In this document: positions 36,321-46,082 of the stretch, in pieces
Numbering within the stretch: position 1 is the stretch's first letter
Layout: every line of letters begins with the position of its first letter
From: CAYXAA01 sp964462985
Lineage (GTDB): Bacteria; Pseudomonadota; Alphaproteobacteria; Rhizobiales; Stappiaceae
NCBI GenBank assembly: GCA_964462985.1
Contig: CAYXAA010000014.1
Span: forward strand, 1-64,000
DNA length: 64,000 nucleotides
Direction: 5' to 3'
Translations under genes and position numbers: made by a program
Notes under the pieces: model-generated
The model's database searches: none
What the model saw: only the letters and a program-made list of their open reading frames with translations
What the model was told of the DNA's origin: nothing

Positions 36321-39203
36321 TCACGCCCGCTCCAGCATCGACTCCGATTGCAGCAGCTTGGTCGCATCGGCCGCGGACATCGGCTGGCCGAAGATAAAGC
36401 CCTGGGCATATTCGCAGCCGATCTGGAACAGCTCGAGCGCATCGGACTCCGTTTCGGCGCCTTCGGCGACAACTTCCATGCCGAGGTCGTGGCCGAGCGC
36501 GACAATCGATCGTAGGATGACGGGCCTGGCGCTGCGGCCATTGGGGCGCACGAAGGACTGGTCGACCTTGATCGTGTCGAAGCGGAAGCGCTGCAGATAG
36601 CTGAGGCTCGAATAGCCGGTGCCGAAATCGTCGAGCGACAGACCGGCGCCGAGCTCGCGCAGCCGCTCCAGCACCTTCGCCGAATACTCGGGGTTCTTCA
36701 TCACCACCGATTCGGTGAGCTCGAGCTTCAGCGTGCCGGGCGCCAGCGCCGATCGTGACAGCACCGCCTTGACGTCGTTGATCAGTTCCTGACGCAGCAG
36801 CTGGCTCGAGGAGATGTTCACGCTGGCAAACAGTGGTAGGCGGGCGCCGAACGCGCGCTGCCATTCCGCGAGTTGGCGGGCGCCGCGCTCCAGAACGAAC
36901 AGCCCCAGGTCGTTGATGAGGCCGGACTGCTCGGCGATCGGGATGAACTCGACCGGCGAGATCGCGCCGCGGCGTGGATGATTCCAACGCGCGAGCACCT
37001 CGAAGCCGGCGACCGACCGGTCGGCAAGGCGCACGATCGGCTGATAGTAGACCGTCAGGTCGTTGGTCTGCAGAGCCTTTCGCAGCTCGGCCTCGAGCTC
37101 GAGGCGTCCGCTGCCTTCGGATCGCAAGGTCGGGCGGAAGATCTCGACGCGGTCGCCGCCGAGGCGCTTGGCATGGTGCATGGCGATCTCGGCGTCGCGG
37201 ACGAGTTCGTCCGGGCGGACCTGGCCCTCCTCATAGATCGCGACCCCGAGCGAGCAGGTCAGGAACACCTCGCGTTCACCGAAGGTGATCGGCGAGCGCA
37301 CCGAACGGCGCACGCCATCGGCAAAGGCGGCGATGCGCTCCGCCGCCTGCTCCGACAGGAGAACGATGCCGTAGACATCGGCCCCGAGCCGCGACAGCGA
37401 ATCCTGGGGCCTGAGCTGCCGTGCCAGGCGGCGCGCCACCGTCAGCAGGATGCTGTCACCGGCCGAGAGCCCGATCGAGTCGTTGACCTGCTTGAAGCGG
37501 TCGAGATTGATGATCACCACAGACGGGCGGCCATGGCCCTCGGCCCGGGCGCGGGCAAGCGCGGCGTCGAGCCGGTCCATGAACAGCTCGCGGTTCGGCA
37601 GTCCGGTCAGGTTGTCGTGCACGGCGTCGTGCAGCAACCGTTCCTCGGCCATCTTCTGGTCGGTGATGTCGAGCAGCGTGCCGACGCAGCGGATCACCTC
37701 GCCGTCGGAGCCGACGATCGGCCGAGCCCTGAGGCGGAACCAGCGGAAATGGCCGTCCTCCGAGCGAAGGCGGAACGCCTGCGAGATCCGGCCGCGGCGC
37801 TGGTCGACCACGGCATCGAGTGTCGCACGGAACCGGTCGCGGTCCTGCGGATGAAGCACGTCGAGCCAGTCACGCGCCGGCCCCTCCAGCAGGCCGCGCT
37901 TGAGCCCGAGCAGATCCTCGACCTCGTTGCCGGTGGAAATCCGGTCCCGGTCGATGTCCCAGTCCCAGATGATGTCACCGGAGCCCGTCAAGGCCAGTGC
38001 CCGACGCTCGACGTCGGAAATCAGTCCCTGGACAATGGCGCCGCCGGCGAAGGCGTGCTGCATCACGGTGAAGCCGATCAGGAGCACGATCAGCACCAGG
38101 CCGCCGGCGAGCGCCGGCTGGACGATGTCGTTGGCGAGCGTGCCCGTGACGGTCATGCCGGCGCCGATCAGCCAGATGATCAGGAGGATCCAGGTCGGCA
38201 CCAGCATGATCGCGCGATCGTAGCCCTGGAGCGCGAGCGTGGCGATCACCACGAAGCCGAGCACGCCGATCACGCCAAGTGCGATGCGGGCGATGCCGGC
38301 GGCGACCGATGGATCCCAGATCGCAACGCCGATCAGACCGAGCACCAGGATCAGCGTGCCGAGCGCCAGGTGACTGTAACGGATGTGCCAGCGGTTGAGA
38401 TTGAGATAGGCGTAGAGGAAGATGATGAGGCTCGCCGCCAGCGCGACCTCGGCGCAGGCGCGGTAAAGCTGGTCGTCACCCGGCGTGAGCTGGAACACCT
38501 TGTTCCAGAATCCGAAATCAATGCAAAGATATGACAGCACCGCCCAGGCCAGCACCGCTGTCGCCGGAAACATGACGGTGCCCTTGACGACGAAGAGGAT
38601 GGTGAGGAACAGCGCCAGCAGGCCGGAAATGCCGAGGATGATTCCGCGGTAGAGCGTGTAGGCGTTGATCGTGTCCTTGTAGACGTCCGGCTCCCACAGC
38701 CGGATCTGCGGCAGGTCCGGTGTGCGCATTTCGGCGACGTAGGTCACGACGGCACCAGGGTCGAGCGTGATGCGGAACACGTCCGCCTCCTGGCTCGACT
38801 GTCGCTCGGGCGCGATGCCCTGGCTCGGCGTCAGCGAGACGACGCGCGAGGAACCTAGATCCGGCCAGATCAGGCGCGATCCGACCATCTGGAAGAACGG
38901 CACGACGATCACCCGGTCGATCTGCTCGTCGCTCTGGTTGGAAAGCGCAAACACTGCCCAGTTCGAGTTGGCGTCGTCGCGTGAGTTCACCTCGATGCGC
39001 CGGACGATGCCGTCGGCACCCGGGGCCGTGGACACCTGGAGCCGCGGCCCGGCGTCGGGATAGAGCTCGACAGTGTCGGTAAGGTCGAGGGCCTCGGCGC
39101 CGAGCGGAACCTGCACCGCCTCCAGCGCGACGCCCCTGCCCGCCATCATCGGGAGCAGCGTGATCAGCGTGAGAAGAGCGAGGAAGAGCGATCGCAGCCG
39201 CAC
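36321..39203 (-). CDS. Membrane-bound EAL-domain phosphodiesterase with degenerate GGDEF
   Basis: About 960 residues. Order: signal-like N-terminus, periplasmic sensor (about 30-185), about seven membrane helices (about 190-390), PAS domain (about 395-525), GGDEF (about 530-690), EAL (about 700-950). The GGDEF site reads L-G-A-D-V-Y, so cyclase activity is unlikely. The EAL site reads E-V-L-A-R and retains L-E-L-T-E-S, D-D-F-G-T-G, I-K-V-D, V-A-E-G-A-E and the final Gln, so c-di-GMP hydrolysis is likely. GTG 39203 is preferred as it gives a clean signal peptide; TTG 39224 is possible. Confidence 0.88.
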   Translation of the reverse strand: MRLRSLFLALLTLITLLPMMAGRGVALEAVQVPLGAEALDLTDTVELYPDAGPRLQVSTAPGADGIVRRIEVNSRDDANSNWAVFALSNQSDEQIDRVIVVPFFQMVGSRLIWPDLGSSRVVSLTPSQGIAPERQSSQEADVFRITLDPGAVVTYVAEMRTPDLPQIRLWEPDVYKDTINAYTLYRGIILGISGLLALFLTILFVVKGTVMFPATAVLAWAVLSYLCIDFGFWNKVFQLTPGDDQLYRACAEVALAASLIIFLYAYLNLNRWHIRYSHLALGTLILVLGLIGVAIWDPSVAAGIARIALGVIGVLGFVVIATLALQGYDRAIMLVPTWILLIIWLIGAGMTVTGTLANDIVQPALAGGLVLIVLLIGFTVMQHAFAGGAIVQGLISDVERRALALTGSGDIIWDWDIDRDRISTGNEVEDLLGLKRGLLEGPARDWLDVLHPQDRDRFRATLDAVVDQRRGRISQAFRLRSEDGHFRWFRLRARPIVGSDGEVIRCVGTLLDITDQKMAEERLLHDAVHDNLTGLPNRELFMDRLDAALARARAEGHGRPSVVIINLDRFKQVNDSIGLSAGDSILLTVARRLARQLRPQDSLSRLGADVYGIVLLSEQAAERIAAFADGVRRSVRSPITFGEREVFLTCSLGVAIYEEGQVRPDELVRDAEIAMHHAKRLGGDRVEIFRPTLRSEGSGRLELEAELRKALQTNDLTVYYQPIVRLADRSVAGFEVLARWNHPRRGAISPVEFIPIAEQSGLINDLGLFVLERGARQLAEWQRAFGARLPLFASVNISSSQLLRQELINDVKAVLSRSALAPGTLKLELTESVVMKNPEYSAKVLERLRELGAGLSLDDFGTGYSSLSYLQRFRFDTIKVDQSFVRPNGRSARPVILRSIVALGHDLGMEVVAEGAETESDALELFQIGCEYAQGFIFGQPMSAADATKLLQSESMLERA

Positions 39204-39356
39204 GTCAAATCCCGATTGGATCAACGGACGTTCACCGGAACCGGAAGACGTCCAAACGCTGATCGATTCTAAAACGCAAGAGCAACCTGCCTGCGTCCGG
39301 CAGGACGCAAGTCGCTCCGGTGACCGTGGCGCAGGAGTATCGGCTTGTCACGCATG

Positions 39357-40001
39357 TCACAAGGGCTCTTTCTCACACGACCCTTTGGCGACAGTGCCGG
39401 CGTCCTGCCTCGTGGCGGGGTCGGGATCGTCCGCAAGACGGGCGAACAGCAGATGGTCCTGCCACCGCCCCTCGATGCAGAGATAACGACGGGCGTAGCC
39501 CTCCTGCCGAAATCCGGCTTTTTGAAGGAGACCGATCGAGGCCGCGTTATGTGGCAGGCAGGCCGCCTCCACCCGGTGAAGCCGCAGGGTCTGGAAGGCA
39601 AACGGCAGCAGGAGGCCGACCGCCTCGCTCATGTAGCCACGCCCGGCGAATGGCGCTCCCATCCAGTATCCAAGGGTGCAGGCCTGTGCCACGCCGCGGC
39701 GGATGTTCGACAAGGTCGCGCCGCCGAGCAGGGTGCCGTCGTCGCGGCGGAACAGAAAGAAGGGGAAAGCCTTGTCCTCGCGCATCTCGCGGGCATAGCG
39801 GCGCAGGCGGCGGCGATAGGACGCGCGGGCCAGGTCGTTCTCGGGCCACAGCGGCTCCCAAGGCACGAGAAAGGCGCGGCTGCGCTCCCGTAGATCGGCC
39901 CAGGCCTGATAGTCCTGCGGCGCGGGCGGGCGCACCATGATGCGGCGTCCGATCAGGACCGTCGTCGGCTCCGCAAATCCGACCGAACGCAGGAACGCCA
40001 T
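39357..40001 (-). CDS. GNAT-family N-acetyltransferase (RimJ-like)
   Basis: 214 residues. The acetyl-CoA loop is Y-W-M-G-A-P-F-A-G-R-G-Y-M-S-E-A, then L-H-R-V-E-A-A-C-L-P-H-N-A-A-S. It would acetylate a protein N-terminus or small amine. GGAGGGGACA precedes the ATG. It follows the M16 peptidase gene by 21 bases, an arrangement common in Rhizobiales. Confidence 0.9.
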   Translation of the reverse strand: MAFLRSVGFAEPTTVLIGRRIMVRPPAPQDYQAWADLRERSRAFLVPWEPLWPENDLARASYRRRLRRYAREMREDKAFPFFLFRRDDGTLLGGATLSNIRRGVAQACTLGYWMGAPFAGRGYMSEAVGLLLPFAFQTLRLHRVEAACLPHNAASIGLLQKAGFRQEGYARRYLCIEGRWQDHLLFARLADDPDPATRQDAGTVAKGSCEKEPL

Positions 40002-40022
40002 TGTCCCCTCCCGCGAGCCCGG

Positions 40023-41309
40023 TCAGCCTCTCGCCACCCGGAGCTGCGGGGTCGCGAGCCGGGCGGAGACCTCGTCGAAGATCGGCACCTTGGCGAGAGG
40101 CCCGATGGCGGACAGGGTCGGCGTGCCGCCGAAGAAGACGTCGGCTGCGACCTGACGTGCCATTCGGGCGTCGACTGCCTGGATCTTGGCCGTGATTTCC
40201 TCGAGGGACAGCACCCGTCCATGGATCAGCATCTGCCGCGCGATCTGGCCGGCGCGGGCCGCCGGACTTTCCAGTGCCATCAGGAGTCCGGCGCGGATCT
40301 GGGCCTTGGCGCGGTCGATTTCGCTCTCGTCGAGGTCGTCCACCGCACGCTCCAGCTCGTCGAGCAGCACCGGCACGAGCTCGGCGATGTCCTCCTCGCC
40401 CGTCGCAGCGTGGATCCCAAACAGCCCGGTGTCGCGGAACGCCCAGTGGAAGGCATAGACGGCATAGCAGAGCCCGCGCTTTTCCCGCACCTCCTGGAAC
40501 AGGCGCGAAGACATGCCCCCGCCCATCACCGAGGAGACGATCTGGATGGCGTGGAAATCCTCGGCGCGATACGGACGGCCCTGGAAGCCGAGCAGGAACT
40601 GCACTTCCATCAGGGAACGGTCGAGCCGTTCTGCGCCGCCGGTGTAATGCGCGGTGGCATCGATTGGCGCCGGTGCTGAGTCCAGGCCGGAAAAGTGCCG
40701 TTCGGCCAGAGCCACGATCTCCGCGTGATCGACCGCCCCGGCCGCCGCCAACACCATCTCGGGCGCCCGGTAGCGCTCGCCGAGATACGCCCGCAGATCG
40801 TCCGCGGTAAAGCCCATCACGGTCTCGCGGGTGCCCAGGATCGGCCGGCCGATCGCCTGCTGCGCCCAGGCGGCCTGCTGGAACAGGTCGAACACCTGGT
40901 CGTCCGGGGTATCGTGGGCCGCACCGATCTCCTGCAGGATCACGTGCTTCTCCCGAGCCAGTTCCTCGGCATCAAACACGGAGTTCTGCAGGATATCGGC
41001 AATCAGCTCGACCGCGAGCGGAACGTTCTCGGCCAGCACCCGGGCATAGTAGTTGGTGTGCTCAACGCTGGTCGAGGCGTTGAGTTCGCCGCCGACGGCC
41101 TCGATCTCCTCGGCGATCTGGCGCGCGGAACGGGTGACCGTGCCCTTGAACGCCATGTGCTCGAGCAGGTGGGTGATGCCGTTCTGCGCCGTCGTCTCCG
41201 AGCGGGAGCCGGCACGCACCCAGATCCCGAGTGCCGCGGTGGCAAGATGCGGCATGCGGTCGGTAACGATGGTCAGGCCATTGGCGAGCCTGGAGATTTC
41301 CACGTCCAT
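40023..41309 (-). CDS. M16-family zinc peptidase (mitochondrial processing peptidase-like)
   Basis: 428 residues. The inverted zinc motif H-L-L-E-H is at 47-51, with the third ligand Glu about 76 residues later (A-R-E-K-H-V-I-L-Q-E-I). C-terminal M16 half present. It starts just after the thrC stop. The protein is related to the mitochondrial processing peptidase beta subunit; the bacterial substrate is unknown. Confidence 0.92.
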   Translation of the reverse strand: MDVEISRLANGLTIVTDRMPHLATAALGIWVRAGSRSETTAQNGITHLLEHMAFKGTVTRSARQIAEEIEAVGGELNASTSVEHTNYYARVLAENVPLAVELIADILQNSVFDAEELAREKHVILQEIGAAHDTPDDQVFDLFQQAAWAQQAIGRPILGTRETVMGFTADDLRAYLGERYRAPEMVLAAAGAVDHAEIVALAERHFSGLDSAPAPIDATAHYTGGAERLDRSLMEVQFLLGFQGRPYRAEDFHAIQIVSSVMGGGMSSRLFQEVREKRGLCYAVYAFHWAFRDTGLFGIHAATGEEDIAELVPVLLDELERAVDDLDESEIDRAKAQIRAGLLMALESPAARAGQIARQMLIHGRVLSLEEITAKIQAVDARMARQVAADVFFGGTPTLSAIGPLAKVPIFDEVSARLATPQLRVARG

Positions 41310-41314
41310 CTCTG

Positions 41315-42721
41315 TCAGGCCTCCGCCACCACGGCGCGCGCATGGCCGGCAACATGCGCTTCGATCTCCGACTGATCCGCCGGCAGGACAGTGATGCGTT
41401 CCGCGTCGGAGAGAATATGCGCCAGCCGCGGCGGCAGGTCGGGGCGCTGGCCGCAGGCCTTTGCAACGGCATCGGGAAACTTTGCCGGATGGGCGGTTGC
41501 CAGCACCACCATCGGCGCCGCGCTGGAAGCCTGCTCTTCGGCGACCTTCACGCCGGTCGCGCTGTGCGGGTCAAGCAGATAGCCGGTTTCCGCCAGCACG
41601 CGGCGGATCGTCGCCGCCGTCTCGGCCTCGCTGCAGCGCCCGGCGGCGAACTCGACACGGATCCGGGCGAGCGCGGCATCTTCGATCGTAAAGGCGTCGC
41701 TTTGCGCAAGCTGCTGCATCGACCGGCGCACCACGGCGCTGTCACGGCCGCAGGCCTCGAACAGCAGCCGCTCGAAATTCGACGAGATCTGGATATCCAT
41801 CGACGGCGACATGGTCGCAACGACGCCGCGCATCTCGTAGCGCCCCGTCGCCATCGTGCGGGCAAGAATGTCGTTCTCGTTGGTGGCGATGACGAGGCGC
41901 TCGATCGGCAGGCCCATGCGCTTTGCCACGTAGCCGGCGAAAATGTCGCCGAAATTGCCGGTCGGCACGGTGAAGGCAACCGAACGATGCGGCGCGCCGA
42001 GGGCCGCGCCGGCGACGAAATAATAGACGACCTGGGCGACGATCCGGGCCCAGTTGATCGAATTCACGCCGGCCAGCCGCACCCGGTCGCGGAAGGGGAA
42101 ATTGTTGAACATGCCCTTCAGGATCGCCTGGCAATCGTCGAAATTGCCGGCGATCGCGAGCGCATGGACGTTCGCCTCCGTCGGCGTCGTCATCTGGCGG
42201 CGTTGAACCGGAGAAACCCGGCCATCCGGAAACAGGATGAAGACGTCGGTGCGCTCCCGGCCGCGGAACGCCTCAATCGCGGCGCCGCCGGTGTCGCCTG
42301 AGGTTGCGCCAACGATGGTAGCCCGCTCGCCGCGCTCCTTCAGCACATGATCCATCATCCGGCCGAGCAGCTGCATGGCCACGTCCTTGAAGGCGAGCGT
42401 GGGGCCATGGAACAGCTCGAGCAGGAAGCGGCCGGGCGCAATCTGAACCAGCGGCGTGACCGCCGGATGGCCGAAGCCGGCATAGGCATCGGCGATCATT
42501 GCCCTCAGCGCCGCAGGTGCGATCGACGTCCCGACAAAGGGCGCGATCACCTGTTCGGCGACCTCGGCATAGGGTCGTCCGGCGAAGCCGGAGATGGTCT
42601 TGTCGTCGAGGACGGGCCACGTCTCGGGAACGTAGAGCCCGCCATCCCGGGCGAGGCCCGTCAGAAGGACGTCGGCGAAATCGAGAATCGGAGCCTCGCC
42701 TCGCGTACTGACATATCTCAC
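41315..42721 (-). CDS. thrC: Threonine synthase
   Basis: 468 residues. PLP Lys112 in H-G-P-T-L-A-F-K-D-V-A-M-Q; S-G-D-T-G-G-A-A and P-T-G-N-F-G-D are phosphate/PLP-binding. GTG 42721 is chosen because it yields the family start R-Y-V-S-T-R-G-E-A and has AGGAAG eight bases upstream; a GTG three codons earlier is an alternative. It converts O-phosphohomoserine, the product of ThrB, to threonine. Confidence 0.95.
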   Translation of the reverse strand: MRYVSTRGEAPILDFADVLLTGLARDGGLYVPETWPVLDDKTISGFAGRPYAEVAEQVIAPFVGTSIAPAALRAMIADAYAGFGHPAVTPLVQIAPGRFLLELFHGPTLAFKDVAMQLLGRMMDHVLKERGERATIVGATSGDTGGAAIEAFRGRERTDVFILFPDGRVSPVQRRQMTTPTEANVHALAIAGNFDDCQAILKGMFNNFPFRDRVRLAGVNSINWARIVAQVVYYFVAGAALGAPHRSVAFTVPTGNFGDIFAGYVAKRMGLPIERLVIATNENDILARTMATGRYEMRGVVATMSPSMDIQISSNFERLLFEACGRDSAVVRRSMQQLAQSDAFTIEDAALARIRVEFAAGRCSEAETAATIRRVLAETGYLLDPHSATGVKVAEEQASSAAPMVVLATAHPAKFPDAVAKACGQRPDLPPRLAHILSDAERITVLPADQSEIEAHVAGHARAVVAEA

Positions 42722-42865
42722 CGCGGCCACTTCCTCCGTTCCGCCCCGAGTTTCTGCAAATCCAGAAAGACTTCGGCGGACGGTGCGCCCGCGACCGCCG
42801 ACCCGGCACCCTATCGTTCCCCACCCAAGGGAGCAAGCATGTCGGTTCGGCCACTCCTGCGCGGG

Positions 42866-43462
42866 TCAGGCGTGGCCGGCGTCACTCGACAGCATGCGCG
42901 GATCGATGCCGAGAAGGGCAAGCGCCCTGTCCCACTTGCTGTCGAGATCGGCGTCGAAGATCAGTTCCGGGTCCGCGGGGCAGGTGATCCAGCCGTTGGC
43001 CTGAATTTCTGCCTCAAGCTGTCCGGGTCCCCACCCGGCATAACCGAGCGCGAGCATGGCTTGCTCGGGCCCCCGCCCTTCTGCGATTGCCTTCAGGATC
43101 TCGAGCGTCGCCGTCAGGCAGATGCCGTCATCGATCGGCAGGGTCGAACTTTCGATGAAAAAGTCGTCGGAATGCAAGACGAAGCCGCGCCCGGTCTCGA
43201 CCGGCCCGCCGCGGTGGACGAGCATGCGGTCCGCTGGCGACGGCAGCCGGATCGGCTCGTCGTCGCCGATGATGTCCAGCTGCAGCAGAAGGTCGCGGAA
43301 CGACAGGTTGCTTGCCCGCTGGTTGAGCACAATGCCCATGGCGCCCTTGGCGGAGTGAGCGCACATGTAGACCACGGCGTGGGCGAAACGCCCGTCAGCC
43401 ATGCCCGGCATCGCCACCAGAAAATGGCCATCGAGGTAACCGAAAATGCTGTCGTCGCTCAT
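42866..43462 (-). CDS. YqgE/AlgH family protein
   Basis: 198 residues. G-H-F-L-V-A-M-P-G-M, V-V-Y-M-C-A-H-S and G-A-M-G-I-V-L-N are the YqgE signature. The molecular role of the family is unknown. ATG 43462 was preferred; GTG 43486 and ATG 43480 are also in frame. Confidence 0.9.
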   Translation of the reverse strand: MSDDSIFGYLDGHFLVAMPGMADGRFAHAVVYMCAHSAKGAMGIVLNQRASNLSFRDLLLQLDIIGDDEPIRLPSPADRMLVHRGGPVETGRGFVLHSDDFFIESSTLPIDDGICLTATLEILKAIAEGRGPEQAMLALGYAGWGPGQLEAEIQANGWITCPADPELIFDADLDSKWDRALALLGIDPRMLSSDAGHA

Positions 43463-43747
43463 CGGGTGGTCTCGCTCCATGATCACCCAGGCCTCGCGAT
43501 CCGTCGCTTGCCGGCCTCCGCGCGCCGGCGCTGCGACATGCTGTTCCAGACTAGCTTCTCCGGTGGCCGTTGTTAATGATATTTGGCAGGAAGCGCCCCC
43601 TCGTTCACCGGTTTCACGGCGGAGAAGGCGGCGAAGCCGTCCGGCTCACGACAATCTGATGGCCGCGGCAAAGAAAAATCTGCAACAAGGCAATGCGGCT
43701 GCGGCGGCGGCGGGCTGCCGCAGACAATTCAGCATCTTGCGAGCACT

Positions 43748-44581
43748 ATGCGAAGCTTCACGACCATCATCGGCCTCATCTCTTTGTCGCTCGTTCCGAT
43801 CGCGGCCCTGGCCGATAGCAGCGAATGGCAGGCTGTCGAGGGAGGGCGCGTGCGCCTGATTTCGGCCAGTCCCGCCGCTCGCGCCGAACCGGTTGACGCC
43901 GGGCTGGAGTTTGACCTGGAACCGGGCTGGCACATCTACTGGCGGTTTCCGGGCGAAGCGGGGGTGCCGACGGAAGCCGATTTCTCCGGCTCCAGGAACA
44001 TTGCGAGGGCGACGCTGCGCTATCCCGCACCGGCGCTTTACGACGATGGCACCTCGATGTCCGTCGTCTACACGGATCGCGTTGTGCTCCCGATCGATGT
44101 GGAACGAGCGGACCCTCAGCGTCCGTCGATCCTGGAAGCCTCCGTACGGTTCGGTGTGTGCCGCGACATATGCGTGCCCGGCGAGGCGAAGCTCACGATG
44201 ACGCTCGACAGCAACGCCGCACTCGACCCGGCGTTGCAATCGGCGCTGGCCGACGCGCGCAGCCGCATTCCCCGGCCTCAGACGGCGGAGCCGCCGGCAA
44301 TCGTTTCGGTCGAGCCCGTGCGCGTTGCCGGCAAGAAGCATCCGGTCCTGACAATCACAGCCGCGCTGTCCGGTCCCGAGGCAGACGTGACGCTGTTTGC
44401 CGAGGGCGCCCCCGGCTCCTACAACGAGGTTCCACGGCTCGTTCGCCGCGACGGCGCACGGGCCGTCTACCAGATGTCGGCCCGCGGTCTCGTCAACGGT
44501 CCCGGCGGGCTGCCGCTCAGACTGACCCTCGTCTCCGGTGGCAAGGCCGTCGACTGGAGCACTACGGTGAATACCCCCTGA
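43748..44581 (+). CDS. Secreted DsbD N-terminal-domain protein
   Basis: 277 residues. A signal peptide (about 1-22, A-A-L-A cleavage) precedes a domain like the alpha domain of DsbD, with G-W-H-I-Y-W-R-F-P-G-E-A-G and F-G-V-C-R-D-I-C-V-P-G-E (Cys138, Cys142). The membrane and C-terminal domains of DsbD are absent, so it is a free periplasmic disulfide carrier needing an electron donor. The preceding 285 bases (43463-43747) show no gene. Confidence 0.82.
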   Translation: MRSFTTIIGLISLSLVPIAALADSSEWQAVEGGRVRLISASPAARAEPVDAGLEFDLEPGWHIYWRFPGEAGVPTEADFSGSRNIARATLRYPAPALYDDGTSMSVVYTDRVVLPIDVERADPQRPSILEASVRFGVCRDICVPGEAKLTMTLDSNAALDPALQSALADARSRIPRPQTAEPPAIVSVEPVRVAGKKHPVLTITAALSGPEADVTLFAEGAPGSYNEVPRLVRRDGARAVYQMSARGLVNGPGGLPLRLTLVSGGKAVDWSTTVNTP

Positions 44582-44760
44582 CACGGGCGCGCCTCGTGCC
44601 CTTCAATTCGGCTCGACGCTTCGCTCCGAAAGCCCTATGTCCAAGACGGCGCGTCGTCGACGGCCGCAAACCCTGAGCATGGTCCGCACGGCCCGGACAG
44701 GCGGCCGATCGGACGTGCTTGCGATCCCGTTTTTGACGCAAACGCAGCGGAGGATTTCAT

Positions 44761-45246
44761 ATGAGCATCAAGGTGGGCGACAAGCTTCCGGACGCAACCT
44801 TCAAGGTGATGACGGCGGACGGACCGGCCGAGCGCAAGACCGACGAGATCTTCGACGGCAAGACCGTCGTCCTGTTCGCGGTGCCCGGCGCCTTCACGCC
44901 GACCTGCCACCAGAATCACCTCCCCGGCTTCCTGGAGAACGCGGACGCGATCCGCGCCAAGGGCGTCGATACCATCGCCTGCACCTCCGTCAACGACGTC
45001 TTCGTCATGAACGCCTGGGCCAAGGCGTCCAATGCCCAGGACAAGATCCTGTTTCTCGCCGACGGCTGTGCCGACTTCGCCAAGGCCCTCGGCCTCGAAC
45101 TCGACGCCACCGGGGCCGGTCTCGGCATCCGCTCGAAGCGCTATGCGATGGTGGTCAAGGACGGCGTCGTGACCGCGCTTAACGTCGAGGAGGCGCCCGG
45201 CCAGGCCACCGCGTCGAGTGCCGCGGCCATCATGCACGCGCTTTGA
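44761..45246 (+). CDS. Prx5-type peroxiredoxin
   Basis: 161 residues. The peroxidatic Cys49 lies in P-G-A-F-T-P-T-C-H-Q-N-H-L-P-G. Conserved V-N-D-V-F-V-M-N-A-W follows. It reduces peroxides, usually with glutathione/glutaredoxin. GGAGG is seven bases before the ATG. Confidence 0.95.
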   Translation: MSIKVGDKLPDATFKVMTADGPAERKTDEIFDGKTVVLFAVPGAFTPTCHQNHLPGFLENADAIRAKGVDTIACTSVNDVFVMNAWAKASNAQDKILFLADGCADFAKALGLELDATGAGLGIRSKRYAMVVKDGVVTALNVEEAPGQATASSAAAIMHAL

Positions 45247-45270
45247 GATCTGTCCGTGACATCTGGACGT

Positions 45271-45293
45271 CTCGCCGGGCACAGTCCGGCGAG
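45271..45293. terminator. Hairpin between convergent prx and surf1
   Basis: CTCGCCGG / CCGGCGAG, 8-bp perfect stem with a seven-base loop, in the 62-base gap between the two convergent genes. There is no U-run on either side, so it may work with Rho. Confidence 0.45.
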
Positions 45294-45308
45294 GCGGGCT
45301 AGGGGTGT

Positions 45309-46082
45309 CTACCGGTCGGTCCGGGACTGCAAGCGGGTGCGTGCGAAGGCGATAAAGACCGCGACCAGCACGGCGGCGAGGCCAAACCAGGTCAGGGCGT
45401 ATTGCAGGTGGTTGTTGGAAAAACGCACCACTGTCTCGCCGGCCTGCGGCAGGCCACCAGCTGGCGTTGCTTCGGCTCCGGCATCGATCGTATAGGGCGC
45501 GATGGGTGCGTCCCTCAGGCCGAGTGAGCGGGCCATCGCATCCGGCGTTCGCGCGAACCAAATCCGCTTTCCAAGGTCCGGCGCGGGGGTCAGGACGTTC
45601 GGCTGCTCGGGACGCCGCAGCAGGCCTTCCACCGCAATATCGGCGTCCGGAGGCTCGCTTCCCAGGCGCGCGGCGGGATCGCGCATCGAATCGGGCACGA
45701 AGCCACGGTTGATCAAGACGATCCAGCCGTCACTGGTGCGAAACGGCGCCAGCACGAAATAGCCCGGGCCGCCAAACCGGCCCTGCGGCTGGCTTAGCGC
45801 ACTGTAGTAGTAGAGCTCGCCCGGAAGAAAGCGGCCACGGACAGCGACCGGGCGGTAGTCCCAGGCGGCCGCATCGAAACTGCCCCAGGCGTCCGGGCCG
45901 GGCGCCTCGACGGGCGCCTCAGTGATACGCTGGTCGACGGCCTCGATCAGCGCGCGCTTCTGCCCGAGCCGGTCGAGCTGCCATACCCCCAGGCCGACGA
46001 GCAGGACGAAGGCCGGAATGACGGCGACGGTCGGCCACAGCAGCCGGCGCCAAGCCGGCTTCTGGTCGTCGTCAGGTCTCAA
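45309..46082 (-). CDS. SURF1 family cytochrome oxidase assembly protein
   Basis: 257 residues with a membrane helix at each end (V-F/A-V-I-P-A-F-V-L-L near the start, F-G-L-A-A-V-L-V-A-V at the end) and G-V-W-Q-L-D-R, N-R-G-F-V-P and N-N-H-L-Q-Y-A-L-T-W-F typical of SURF1. It helps insert heme into oxidase subunit I. TTG 46082 is chosen: AGGAAGG is five bases upstream, and it overlaps the DUF983 stop by 11 bases. A TTG at 46121 has less support. Confidence 0.92.
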   Translation of the reverse strand: MRPDDDQKPAWRRLLWPTVAVIPAFVLLVGLGVWQLDRLGQKRALIEAVDQRITEAPVEAPGPDAWGSFDAAAWDYRPVAVRGRFLPGELYYYSALSQPQGRFGGPGYFVLAPFRTSDGWIVLINRGFVPDSMRDPAARLGSEPPDADIAVEGLLRRPEQPNVLTPAPDLGKRIWFARTPDAMARSLGLRDAPIAPYTIDAGAEATPAGGLPQAGETVVRFSNNHLQYALTWFGLAAVLVAVFIAFARTRLQSRTDR

